A stretch of DNA of 56,792 bases from an uncultured Holophagaceae bacterium (GTDB lineage Bacteria; Acidobacteriota; Holophagae; Holophagales; Holophagaceae): contig CAIQPH010000083.1 of the NCBI GenBank assembly GCA_903873655.1, positions 1 through 56,792 on the forward strand, read 5' to 3'. The position numbers and the translations under genes are program-made. This document shows, piece by piece, positions 39,925 through 48,464 of this stretch. How positions within the stretch are numbered: the first letter of the stretch is position 1; each line of letters starts with the position of its first letter. A model generated the notes under the pieces. It was not told where the DNA came from, did not search any database, and saw nothing but the letters and a program-made list of their open reading frames with translations.

Positions 39925-41859
39925 ATGTCCCGTCCTGGCCGCATCCACTCCGAGTTCCGGCGCCGGTTCTTCCGCCTGGCGTGGGGCCTGTCCCTGGTCG
40001 TCCTTGCGGCGGGCCAGGGGTCATCCGCCATCCCGCTCGCCCGTCCAGTGGAATTGATGGTTGACGCAACGGACGCCCCTCGGGGACGCTTCCACGCCCG
40101 GTTGGTCATCCCGGCCACTCCGGGTCCGCTGACGCTTGCCTACCCTAAGTGGATCCAGGGAGAGCATGGGCCAAGTGGCCCGATCACGCTGATGGCCGGG
40201 CTGTCGATCCATGCGCGGGGGGCAGTCGTTCCGTGGCGCCGGGATCCGCTCGACCTGTTCCTCTTCCGCATCGTAGTTCCGGCCGGTGCGGACGCTCTGG
40301 TGGTCGAATTCGACTACCTCTCCCCCACGCAGGCCACCGGTGGCGGCTATGGCACGTCCCCCAACGCCACGCCGCACCTGCTGATCGTGGATTGGCACAA
40401 CCTCGTGCTCTATCCGGCCGCGGCCGCAGCCGGCGAACTTCAGGTCCAGGCCCGCCTCCGCCTGCCCGTGGGCTGGCAGCATGACGGGGCGCTGGAATCC
40501 AGGGAGGAGCCGGACGGGACGCTGCTCTATCCTCCGGCGCCGCTGGCCACCCTGCTGGACTCACCAGTGCTCGCGGGGGACCACTTCCGCAGTGAGGTCC
40601 TCGAAGCGGGCGACCGGCCCGCCCGCATGAGCATCGCTGCGGACCGGGCTGCATCCCTTGAGATCCCGGCGGACCGGATCGCGACCTACCGCAGGCTTGT
40701 GCAGGAGGCGAAGGCCCTCTTCGGGGCTCGCCACTACCGCTCCTACCACTGGCTGGTGGCCCTCGGGGACACGCTGGAGAGCAACGGCCTTGAGCACCAC
40801 GAGTCGACGGACATCCGGGATCGCATGGGGTTCTTCACCGACGCTGCGGTCCGTCTGACCGAGGAGAGCGTCATCTCCCACGAGTACGTCCATTCCTGGA
40901 ACGGTAAGCACCGGCGCCCGCTGGGTTTGGCCACCCGCAATCCCCAGCAGACCCTCGACTCGGAGCTCCTGTGGGTCTACGAAGGGATGACGCGCTACCT
41001 GGGGGACGTGGTCCTGACGGGCCGGAGCGGTCTGTGGAACCTTGAGGCGAGCCGCGAGCACTTGGCCTGGCGGGCGGCACGGCAGGACCGGGCCCGTCCA
41101 GGGCGGAGTTGGCGCCCGCTCGTGGATACTGCGGTCTCCGCCCAGATCCTCTATCCCGCGCCGATGGAATGGACCTCGTCCCTTAGGTCCTGGGCGGACT
41201 TCTACGACGAATCGATGCTGGTCTGGCTGGAGGCCGACACGATCATCCGGGAGAAGAGCGGGGGGAACCGCTCCCTGGATGACTTCTGCCAAGTCTTTTT
41301 CGGCGGCGCCGATGGCCCCCCCGACCTTCGCCCCTACACCAGGGAGGACGTCGAGGCGGCCCTGGGGAAGGTCACTCCGTTCGACTGGCACGGCTTCTTC
41401 CAGACCCGGCTCTATGACGTTCATCCGCAAGCCCCGCTGGGTGGCCTGGCGGACTCCGGTTGGAAGCTCGTTTACGACGACAGGCCCAACGAGTTCCAGC
41501 TCGTCCGTTCCGCCTATGACAAGACTCTCGACCATACCCTCGGCATCGGCCTCCTGGTGGACCTGTCGGGACTGGTAAAGGACGTGGTCCTCGATTCGGC
41601 GGTGTGGCGGGGCGGGTTGGGTCCCGGAATGAAGGTGGTTGCGGTGAACGGGCGGAAGTTCGCGCCCGAGGTGCTCGAGGAGGAACTGAAGGCGGCGGGG
41701 AAGTCGGCGGCGGCGATCGCATTCACCCTTGAGCACGGCGAAGCGGTCAAGATCCTGCGCGTCGACTTCCACGGCGGGGTGCTCTACCCCCACCTCGAGC
41801 GCGACCCGTCGCGGCGGGATCTGCTGGCCGCGATCCTCACGCCGCGGGGCAGACCCTGA
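39925..41859 (+). CDS. M61-family glycyl aminopeptidase-like metalloprotease with PDZ domain
   Basis: A 644-residue exported peptidase. It has a basic N-terminus and hydrophobic signal segment (FRLAWGLSLVVLAAGQGSSA), a beta-rich N-terminal domain, then the M61 thermolysin-like domain: GLEHHEST, VISHEYVHSWNGKHRRP with the HExxH zinc motif (HEYVH), and WVYEGMTRYLGD with the third ligand Glu. A C-terminal PDZ domain is suggested by GIGLLVDLSGLVKDVVLDS and GLGPGMKVVAVNGRK. GGAGG lies 10 bp before ATG 39925. It is a single gene, followed 23 bp later by the interrupted esterase. M61 enzymes prefer Gly or Ala at the cleaved N-terminus; here that is assumed from the family. Confidence 0.9.
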   Translation: MSRPGRIHSEFRRRFFRLAWGLSLVVLAAGQGSSAIPLARPVELMVDATDAPRGRFHARLVIPATPGPLTLAYPKWIQGEHGPSGPITLMAGLSIHARGAVVPWRRDPLDLFLFRIVVPAGADALVVEFDYLSPTQATGGGYGTSPNATPHLLIVDWHNLVLYPAAAAAGELQVQARLRLPVGWQHDGALESREEPDGTLLYPPAPLATLLDSPVLAGDHFRSEVLEAGDRPARMSIAADRAASLEIPADRIATYRRLVQEAKALFGARHYRSYHWLVALGDTLESNGLEHHESTDIRDRMGFFTDAAVRLTEESVISHEYVHSWNGKHRRPLGLATRNPQQTLDSELLWVYEGMTRYLGDVVLTGRSGLWNLEASREHLAWRAARQDRARPGRSWRPLVDTAVSAQILYPAPMEWTSSLRSWADFYDESMLVWLEADTIIREKSGGNRSLDDFCQVFFGGADGPPDLRPYTREDVEAALGKVTPFDWHGFFQTRLYDVHPQAPLGGLADSGWKLVYDDRPNEFQLVRSAYDKTLDHTLGIGLLVDLSGLVKDVVLDSAVWRGGLGPGMKVVAVNGRKFAPEVLEEELKAAGKSAAAIAFTLEHGEAVKILRVDFHGGVLYPHLERDPSRRDLLAAILTPRGRP

Positions 41860-41882
41860 CGGGTATGCCAGAATAGGCGGCC

Positions 41883-42539
41883 ATGGTCGAGATCCGCACG
41901 CTCAGCACCGCCACCACAGGCCGCTATCTGGTGGAGCCCGCCGTGTCCGCCTCGGCGGGAGGCAGTTCCCTGTTGGTGGGCTTCCACGGCTACGGGCAGC
42001 ACGCAGAGCACCTGCTGCAGGACCTGCGCCGCATCCCTGGCGCTGCGGGTTGGACCCTGGTGGCCATCCAGGCCCTTCACCGTTTCTACAGCCCGAAGAC
42101 CCACGAAGTGGTGGGCTCCTGGATGACGAGCCAGGATCGGGAACTGGCCATTGAGGACAATCTGGCCTACGTGGAGCGCGTGGTTGCCGAGGTGCGCGGC
42201 GAACGGGGTAGCGGCAGGCTCGTGTTCGTGGGCTTCTCCCAGGGTGCCGCCATGGCCTGGCGCGCCGCGGCCCGCTGCGGGCCCTGCCAGGGGCTCATCA
42301 TTCTCGGCGGCGACCTGCCCCGGGATGTAGCCGAGGCCCCCAGCCTCACCCTGCCCCCGTTGTTGATCGGATGCGGTGAGCGGGACACCTTCTATACAGC
42401 CCTACAGCTTGAGAAGGACCTCGCCGTCCTGGAATCCCGGGGCCTTTAGCCTGAGGCCATCCGCTTCGACGGCGGCCATGAGTGGAGCCCTGCGTTCCTG
42501 GACGCCGCCGGGCATTTCCTGGAAGCGGTTCAGCGTTAG
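41883..42539 (+). pseudogene. Phospholipase/carboxylesterase-type alpha/beta hydrolase, interrupted by in-frame TAG
   Basis: A carboxylesterase-type alpha/beta hydrolase of the YpfH/phospholipase family. The first frame (188 residues) has VGFHGYGQHAEHLL (oxyanion region), nucleophile Ser in VFVGFSQGAAMAW and Asp in GCGERDTFY. It stops at TAG 42447-42449 after LESRGL, yet the same frame goes on after the TAG with PEAIRFDGGHEWSPAFLDAA and ends at TAG 42537-42539. DGGHEW is the expected catalytic-His segment, so the stop removes one triad residue. A single CAG-to-TAG change explains it. The gene is thus newly broken, read through, or affected by a sequencing error; no frameshift is involved. Confidence 0.85.
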
Positions 42540-42568
42540 ACGCCTTCTCGCACCGGCCTGCGGCGGCC

Positions 42569-43219
42569 CTACCCCAGCCGCACGGTCCGCATGCAGCGCT
42601 CGGCCAGACCGGGGTTGTGGGTGACCAGCAGGGTGGTGGGACGCAGTTCGGCATGGAGGCCGAGCAGGAAGCCGAATACCTCCTCGGCGGTGGCGGGATC
42701 GAGGTTGCCGGTGGGTTCGTCCAGCAGCCAGAGGGTGGGTCTGCGCACCAGGGCCCGGGCGAGGCCAGCACGGGCGGCTTCGCCACCGGAGAGTTGTCCC
42801 GGTAGGCGCTCGGCGAGGTCGCCGAGGCCCACGGTGGATAGCAACTCGCCGATCCAGGCCTCGGCCTGGGTTGTCACCTCGCCATCGATGAGGAGCGGCA
42901 TGCGCAGGTTCTCGCGCACGGTGAATTCGGGCAGCAGGTGGGGCTGCTGGAAAGCCAGGCCCACGCGGCGGCGGCGGTAGAGGGCCCGGGCCTCGGCACC
43001 CTCGGGAACGGGCTCAGCCCCAACGGAAATGCTGCCGCCTTCCCAGTGATCCAGGCCCGCGACACAGTTCAACAGGGTGGTTTTGCCGACGCCGGACACA
43101 CCCACGATGGCGCACAGATTTCCGGCTTCGACCTCCAGCGAGAATCCATCGAAGACGGGATGCGCGTTGCCTGGATAGGTCTTGTGCAACTGGGCGATGG
43201 AAAGGGGTTGGCCGATCAT
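42569..43219 (-). CDS. lolD: Lipoprotein-releasing ABC transporter ATPase LolD
   Basis: The 216-residue ATPase of a LolCDE-type exporter that moves lipoproteins from the inner membrane to the LolA carrier. It has Walker A GVSGVGKTT, Q-loop AFQQPHLLPEFTVRENL, signature LSGGEAARAGLARAL (LSGGE, with GEAARA instead of the common GEQQRV) and Walker B LWLLDEPTGNLDP with the H-loop LLVTHNP. The start is ATG 43219, overlapping the permease stop by 4 bp; the frame is open about 400 bp upstream but runs through the permease gene. It converges on the broken esterase with 29 bp between. Confidence 0.88.
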   Translation of the reverse strand: MIGQPLSIAQLHKTYPGNAHPVFDGFSLEVEAGNLCAIVGVSGVGKTTLLNCVAGLDHWEGGSISVGAEPVPEGAEARALYRRRRVGLAFQQPHLLPEFTVRENLRMPLLIDGEVTTQAEAWIGELLSTVGLGDLAERLPGQLSGGEAARAGLARALVRRPTLWLLDEPTGNLDPATAEEVFGFLLGLHAELRPTTLLVTHNPGLAERCMRTVRLG

Positions 43220-44442
43220 TCCGCCCTCAGCGCGTCGACGGGGTCCAGGGCGGCGGCCTTCTTGGCGGGGTAGCGCGCGGCCAGCCAGGACACCAGCAGG
43301 GGAAGGGCGGCCACCAGCAGGACGTCCAGCAGCTTGAGCCGGAAGGGCATGTAGGTGATGAAGTCGTAGACAGCGGCGGGCAGCTTCAGTAGCTTGAAGC
43401 GATCGAGGATCAGGCAGAGCGGTACGCTGGCACCAAGGCCCCAGGCCGTGCCCACGGCGCCGATGCGCAGGCCCTGCAGCTCGAAGAGGCGCTGGATCTG
43501 CCTGGGCGTGGCGCCGAGGGCCAGCAGCACGCCCAGGTCCCGCCGTTTCTCGGTCACCAGCAGTACAAGCGAAGCCACGATGTTGAAGGCGGCTACCAGC
43601 ACGATGAGGCTGAGGATGGCGGCGAAGAGCCACTTCTCCACGGTGAGCGCGGCGAAGAGCTGCCGATTGGATTCACGCAGGTCCGTGGCCTGGTAGGCGG
43701 GGCCCAGGGCCTCTAGCACCCGGGGCTTCACCTCGGCAATGGCGTCGATGCTCTTGGCGCGGACCTCGATCATCTCGGCGCGGCCCTCGGAGCGCGCGAT
43801 CCGCATGGCATCGCCTAGGTGGATGATGGCCCAGGCCTTGTCGTATTCGGAGCTGTGGCTGTGGAAGGTGCCGGCCACCCGGAAGGCGGCCACCTTGGGC
43901 TGCTGGCCGCCCAGGCCCAGTTCCAGGCGGAAGAAGGCCAGGGCCACAGTGTCGCCCACGCTCAGGCCCAGCTTCTGGGCCAATTCCTTGCCCAGGACGA
44001 TCTCGCCTTCCTTCAGCTGCTCGATGGGAAGGGGCCGCATGGAATCGAAGATGCTGGAGGTGCCGTGGGCGGTGGCGGGATCCACCGCCTTGATGACCAC
44101 GGCCTCCGGGGGCATGTCGCTGTCGGGGCGGCGCAGCAGACCCTTTTCGAGGCGGATGGGCGAGGCTGCCTGCACACCTGGCACCCCTCGGACGGTCTTG
44201 AGGGCGCCTTCGGTGTCAGGGATGTCCCCGGCCAGATGGAACACGGTGAAGTGAGCCGTGGCGCTGAAGAGCGTCGCCTGGATCTCCTCGCGGAAGCCGT
44301 TCATCACGGCCAGCGTGACCACCATGGCGAAGACACCCAGCGCCGTGCCGCCCCGGGCGAAGCGCACCATGACCCGCACGAAGGCCCCCTTGCGGTGGGT
44401 CTTCAGGTAGCGGTCGGCGATGGTGCGTTCGAACAGGGGCAT
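43216..44442 (-). CDS. lolC: Lipoprotein-releasing system permease LolC/LolE
   Basis: A 408-residue MacB/FtsX-fold permease with one N-terminal membrane segment (around GGTALGVFAMVVTLAVMNGF), a periplasmic MacB-PCD domain (to about 260) and three C-terminal segments (ILSLIVLVAAFNIVASLVLL, then around ALGATPRQIQRLFELQGLRIG). ADRYLKTHRKGAFVRVM at the start is close to the LolC/LolE YLR-like N-terminus, and the end LDPVDALRAE is the usual tail. Only one permease gene accompanies lolD, so the transporter is probably a homodimer of permeases, or the second permease is encoded elsewhere. 9 bp separate it from the upstream PilZ gene. Confidence 0.88.
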   Translation of the reverse strand: MPLFERTIADRYLKTHRKGAFVRVMVRFARGGTALGVFAMVVTLAVMNGFREEIQATLFSATAHFTVFHLAGDIPDTEGALKTVRGVPGVQAASPIRLEKGLLRRPDSDMPPEAVVIKAVDPATAHGTSSIFDSMRPLPIEQLKEGEIVLGKELAQKLGLSVGDTVALAFFRLELGLGGQQPKVAAFRVAGTFHSHSSEYDKAWAIIHLGDAMRIARSEGRAEMIEVRAKSIDAIAEVKPRVLEALGPAYQATDLRESNRQLFAALTVEKWLFAAILSLIVLVAAFNIVASLVLLVTEKRRDLGVLLALGATPRQIQRLFELQGLRIGAVGTAWGLGASVPLCLILDRFKLLKLPAAVYDFITYMPFRLKLLDVLLVAALPLLVSWLAARYPAKKAAALDPVDALRAE

Positions 44443-44451
44443 GCCAACAGA

Positions 44452-45795
44452 CTAGCCGATGCCCAGGTGCTCCTCGATCATCCGGAGGAAGCTCTGGTCC
44501 AGTTCGTAGGGCTTCACCAGGATCTGGGCCACGCCGGTCACGTGGGCGCCAAGCACCAGCTCTGAATCCACCGTGGTTTCGGCCAGGATCACCGGAGGCA
44601 TGTCTTCCCCCAGGCGATTGCGCAGGAGGGAGGCCAGGGCGAGACCCTGGACCTCGGCCACGCCACCGTCCACGAACACAAGTTGGGCGCGGTCCAGGAT
44701 CTCCAGCAGCTCGGTCAAGGTGGCCACTGGATGGACTTGGCCGTAGCCATCGGCCCCCAGGAAGGCGGCCAAGGCGTCGCGGTCACATCCCTGTGGCATA
44801 GCCACCACAAGGCTTCGGGTACGCTTCTTCACGCGGAGCAGTGCCGTGCCGCGCCCGGGGGACTCTGGTGCAGGGGGTGCAGCCAGGGCTTGGACCCGAG
44901 GGTCTGACGCAGCCGGCGGTGCCGGGGCGGGTGCTAGTGCCGGAATTGAGTTTGGTGCTGCGGCGGGAGTTGGGACCTCCTCAGGTTCTTTCTTGGCGAT
45001 CGGCCGGGGCGGGGCCAGTTCGATGCCAGGCTCCGCGGGTTTCGGCTCAGGCTCCTGGGGCCTCCGAGCCTTGGGGGGAACGGTGGCTGGGAGAGTGCTC
45101 GTCCTGCTGGACACCAGGGCCTTCACAGGTCCCAGCAGGGAGCCCTTGCCAGCTTCGAAGGCGATCCCGACGACCAGGATGCCGCCTTCGTTGGTCACGT
45201 GGGTCGCGGTTCCGCCAAGTTCGATGAGCGGGCACTTGGGCAGTTTGCTGAGCTTGATCAGCATGAAGACCTCGCCCACAGAGAGCAGGTTGGGACCCAT
45301 GTGCATGGGCCCCTGGGTCTTCACGTTCATGGCCCGGCCAACCTTGAGGCACATTCCCCCTTCGGAAATGTTGTCGACGGTACCGGTCAGGCCGATGCCC
45401 TCGAACAACCCGGTGAGGGCGATGGCGGTGGCGCCTTCCCGCTGGTTCAGGCGCGCCCGGGCCTTCTTCCTGCGTTCGGCAAGTTCGATGCTCGCGGGCA
45501 GATCGAGAATCATGCTCCCGGTCTTGGTCTCCTGCACTCGGCCAGTGGCCTGGAGGCGGAGGCCATCAAGATAGAAGAGGAGGCTGAGGGGTTCCCCCTT
45601 CTCAGCCATGACCCGCCCCTGGAGGGCGAGTGTGACGCGTTCCTCCGTGACGGTGACCAGGGAAGCCGGGGTTTCGCGCGCCTTGGGGTCGACGGCGAAC
45701 ATAGTCGACCTCACCCGCTGGGCCTCCTCCAAGTAGGCCAGGACCAGTTCGGATCCTTCCGTAGGCTTGGATTTTTTCATCCCGAACATGGCCAT
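44452..45795 (-). CDS. PilZ domain protein with C-terminal receiver-like domain
   Basis: A 447-residue cytosolic protein in three parts. The N-terminal ~230 residues contain a YcgR-like arrangement: an N-terminal PilZN-like beta domain and a PilZ domain with RKKARARL (c-di-GMP arginines) and DNISEGGMCLKVG (DxSxxG-type loop as DNISEGG). A ~90-residue Pro/Ala/Glu linker (for example APAPAPPAASDP) follows. The last ~120 residues look like a response-regulator receiver: LVFVDGG at the phosphoacceptor strand and ILVKPYEL at the conserved Lys-Pro, although the N-terminal acidic pair is not obvious. ATG 45795 has GAGGAG 10 bp upstream. It likely links c-di-GMP to an output such as motility or surface structures; the partner is unknown. 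Confidence 0.75.
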   Translation of the reverse strand: MAMFGMKKSKPTEGSELVLAYLEEAQRVRSTMFAVDPKARETPASLVTVTEERVTLALQGRVMAEKGEPLSLLFYLDGLRLQATGRVQETKTGSMILDLPASIELAERRKKARARLNQREGATAIALTGLFEGIGLTGTVDNISEGGMCLKVGRAMNVKTQGPMHMGPNLLSVGEVFMLIKLSKLPKCPLIELGGTATHVTNEGGILVVGIAFEAGKGSLLGPVKALVSSRTSTLPATVPPKARRPQEPEPKPAEPGIELAPPRPIAKKEPEEVPTPAAAPNSIPALAPAPAPPAASDPRVQALAAPPAPESPGRGTALLRVKKRTRSLVVAMPQGCDRDALAAFLGADGYGQVHPVATLTELLEILDRAQLVFVDGGVAEVQGLALASLLRNRLGEDMPPVILAETTVDSELVLGAHVTGVAQILVKPYELDQSFLRMIEEHLGIG

Positions 45796-45876
45796 GAAGT
45801 CGCGGCTCCTCGTACATCCCATCGTCGCACAAGGTGGGGGCTTGATTATTGACTGGAGGACAGGCAGGTTTGCGAT

Positions 45877-47067
45877 ATGGAAGAAACACCCCAACGCTGC
45901 CTGCTCATCGCCCGCCAGGGCCCCGAGGACCGGGAGGACCGCATCCAGGACCACCTGCTGGAGCTGGCCGAGCTGGCCCGCAGCTGCGGCTTCGAGGTGG
46001 AAACCCGGCGGGTCCTGAGGCGCAGTCAAATCGCCACCCGGACGTTCTACGGCTCTGGACAGCTGGTGGCTCTGGCTGAGGAAGCGGCGCGGCAGGGAGC
46101 GCGCCATCTCATCTGCGATGACGACTTGAGCGGAAGCCAGGTGAACGCCATCGAGAAACTGACGAACCTCATCTGTCTCGATCGCACAGGTCTGATTCTC
46201 AGCATCTTCGAACAGCGGGCCCAGACCCGGGAGGCCAAGGCCCAGGTGGAGTTGGCCCGCTGCGAATACGAACTGCCCCGGCTGAAGGGGGCCTGGACCC
46301 ACCTGGAGCGCCAGGGTGGCGGCGTCGGTCTGCGCGGGGGGCCTGGCGAGACCCAGATCGAAGTGGACCGCCGCATGATCCGCACTCGCATCAGCCAACT
46401 CAAGCGGGAGCTCAGCCACCTCGAGCGGGTCCGTCAGACCCAGCGCCAGGGCCGGCCCGCGGGGCTGCCGCGGGTGGCGCTGGTGGGTTACACGAATGCC
46501 GGGAAGACCAGCCTCCTCAAGGCGCTGACCGGAGAAGGGGAGCCCCGGGATCTGCTATTTGCCACCCTCGACACCACCACCCGCAAGGCCTGGCTCGGCC
46601 AGGATATCGATCCGGAGACAGGTGAGGGTGCTCTCGAACCCAAGCATTGCCTGGTCGCAGATACCGTGGGCTTCATCCGCAAGCTGCCCCATCAGCTGGT
46701 GGCGGCCTTTCGCAGCACCCTGGGAGAAGTCCGCACGGCCGATGCCCTGCTGGTGGTGGCCGACGCCGCCCAGCCGGATCTGGAGGATCACCTCAAGGTA
46801 GTGGGCGCCACCCTGCGGGAGATTGGCTGTGAGCCCGAGGGGATCGAAGCCCAGCCCCGCCTCCTGGTGCTGAATCAGGTGGACCGGCTCCACCGGCCGC
46901 AGAAGCTGGAGCTGAAGAAACGCCACCCCGGTGCCGTGCAGGCCTGTGCCACCCAGGGTCTGGGAGTGGATGAGGTTCGCCAATGGATGCGGGAGTTGAT
47001 TCCCGGGCCGCCCAAGCCCCGGGTCCTGGAGGACTGGGAGCTCCCTGAGGCTATTTCCCGTCTTTAG
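45877..47067 (+). CDS. hflX: GTPase HflX
   Basis: HflX is a ribosome-associated GTPase that splits or rescues 70S ribosomes after stress. The 396-residue protein has the N-terminal HflX domain (TRTFYGSGQL near 48, CLDRTGLILSIFEQRAQTRE, GGVGLRGGPGETQIEVDRR) and a G domain: G1 VGYTNAGKTSLL, G3 VADTVGFIRKLPHQLVAAF, G4 LNQVDR. The HflX fingerprint GGPGETQIE is intact. It is a single plus-strand gene whose 3' end overlaps the convergent efflux-channel gene by 17 bp. It begins 81 bp from the divergent PilZ gene. Confidence 0.95.
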   Translation: MEETPQRCLLIARQGPEDREDRIQDHLLELAELARSCGFEVETRRVLRRSQIATRTFYGSGQLVALAEEAARQGARHLICDDDLSGSQVNAIEKLTNLICLDRTGLILSIFEQRAQTREAKAQVELARCEYELPRLKGAWTHLERQGGGVGLRGGPGETQIEVDRRMIRTRISQLKRELSHLERVRQTQRQGRPAGLPRVALVGYTNAGKTSLLKALTGEGEPRDLLFATLDTTTRKAWLGQDIDPETGEGALEPKHCLVADTVGFIRKLPHQLVAAFRSTLGEVRTADALLVVADAAQPDLEDHLKVVGATLREIGCEPEGIEAQPRLLVLNQVDRLHRPQKLELKKRHPGAVQACATQGLGVDEVRQWMRELIPGPPKPRVLEDWELPEAISRL

Positions 47068-48463
47068 GTTCCATCAGCCGTGGATCGTCAAGCTTCCACC
47101 CGCCACCCAGGGCTTTGTAGAGCTGCACCATCGTCAGGAGGCGGGTGAGCCGGATCTGGGAGAGCGTGTTCTCGGCCGGGAAGAGCTGCTGCTGGGCATC
47201 CAGGACCTCGACGTAGCTGGAGAGGCCAGTGGTATAGCGGAGGGTGGCCAAGCGCACGGCCTCCCTGTAGGCGGCCACCGCGCGCGCCTGCCGCTGCTCG
47301 ACTTCGGCGAGCTTCTCGTAGGCGGTCAGCGCCGTGGAGACTTCCCCGAAGGCGCTGGTGACGGTGGCTTCATAGCGGGTCTTGACCTGCTCCCATTGGG
47401 CGACTCTCGCTTCTTTCTGATACTTGAGCCGCAGGCCCTGGAGCGAAGGTCCAGTCAAGGAAGGCGAGACCAGCCACTCTTTTCCCGGCCCGAACAGATT
47501 GGCGACCTGGGGGGCGAGACCTCCGAGCAGACCCGTCAGGCTGAGGGTGGGGAAGTAGCTGGCCACAGCCACGCCCACGGCGGCATTGGCCGCCACCAGG
47601 TCCTGCTCGGCCGCCCGTAGGTCCGGGCGACGCTCCAGCAGGGTGGAAGGCAGGCCCGCCGGAATGCGGGGGGCCAGCGTCTGTCCCGCCAGGTTCGCCC
47701 CGCGGGGAATGGGGCCGGGATTGCGTCCCACCAGGAAGGAGAGGAGGTTTTCCTGGGCCTGGATCTGGCGCTCGAGGTTGGGGACGTAGGCCGAGGCGGT
47801 GGCCAGGGCGGCTTCGGCCCGGGCTGTCTCCAGCGCGGAAGCTGTGCCGCCCTTCAGGCGCCGGTTGAAGAGGTCATAGGTCTCCTGGAAGGCCGCCACG
47901 GTGGCCCTGGTGATCTCCAGTCGGGAGTCCAGCTCCCTGAGCTCGAAATAGGCCTGGGCCACCTGAGCCACCGTGGACAGATAGACCCCGCGGCGCTGTT
48001 CTTGGGCCCCCAAGTATTGCGCACGGGCGCCCTCGTTCAGCCGCCGGATCCGGCCCCAGAGGTCCAATTCCCAGGAAAGAGCAGCGTGAACATCGTAGTA
48101 GGCGCCGGTGGTTCCGCCGCCAGTGGCGTAGGAGGATTGCCGGCCCCGCGCCCACATGGCTGTGGGAGTGATTTGGGGAAGCCAGTCGGTACGCTCGATC
48201 CCCGCCCGGGCACGGTACTCTTCCACGCGCCAGATGGCGGTGCGCACGTCGTAGTTGTGCTCCAGCCCCTGGGCGATCAGGGTTTTCAAAATCTCGTCGT
48301 CGAAGACGCCCCACCAGGGCTGATCCGCCAGGGAAGCGGCCTCGGCCTGGGATTGCCCCCGGAATGCATCCATCACCGTGACGGACGGCCGCTTGTAGTT
48401 GGGCCCCAGGGCACAGCCTGAGGCCAGTAGCAGGAGGAGGAAGGAGAGGACCGGTCGCCGCAT
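47051..48463 (-). CDS. RND efflux outer-membrane channel lipoprotein (OprM/NodT family)
   Basis: The outer-membrane channel of a tripartite efflux pump. The 470-residue protein starts with a lipoprotein signal (FLLLLLASGCALGPNYKRPS, lipobox LASGC) followed by the OprM-type GPNYKRP. It has two repeated coiled-coil TolC halves, with GRIRRLNEGARAQYLGAQEQ and the second-half LLERRPDLRAAEQDL, VGVAVASYFPTLSLTGLLGG and ALGGGWKL at the end. ATG 48463 lies 1 bp after the pump gene stop with GAGGAA 7 bp upstream, so it is the third gene of the membrane-fusion, pump, channel operon. It overlaps hflX tail to tail. Confidence 0.92.
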   Translation of the reverse strand: MRRPVLSFLLLLLASGCALGPNYKRPSVTVMDAFRGQSQAEAASLADQPWWGVFDDEILKTLIAQGLEHNYDVRTAIWRVEEYRARAGIERTDWLPQITPTAMWARGRQSSYATGGGTTGAYYDVHAALSWELDLWGRIRRLNEGARAQYLGAQEQRRGVYLSTVAQVAQAYFELRELDSRLEITRATVAAFQETYDLFNRRLKGGTASALETARAEAALATASAYVPNLERQIQAQENLLSFLVGRNPGPIPRGANLAGQTLAPRIPAGLPSTLLERRPDLRAAEQDLVAANAAVGVAVASYFPTLSLTGLLGGLAPQVANLFGPGKEWLVSPSLTGPSLQGLRLKYQKEARVAQWEQVKTRYEATVTSAFGEVSTALTAYEKLAEVEQRQARAVAAYREAVRLATLRYTTGLSSYVEVLDAQQQLFPAENTLSQIRLTRLLTMVQLYKALGGGWKLDDPRLMEPKDGK

Positions 48464-48464
48464 C

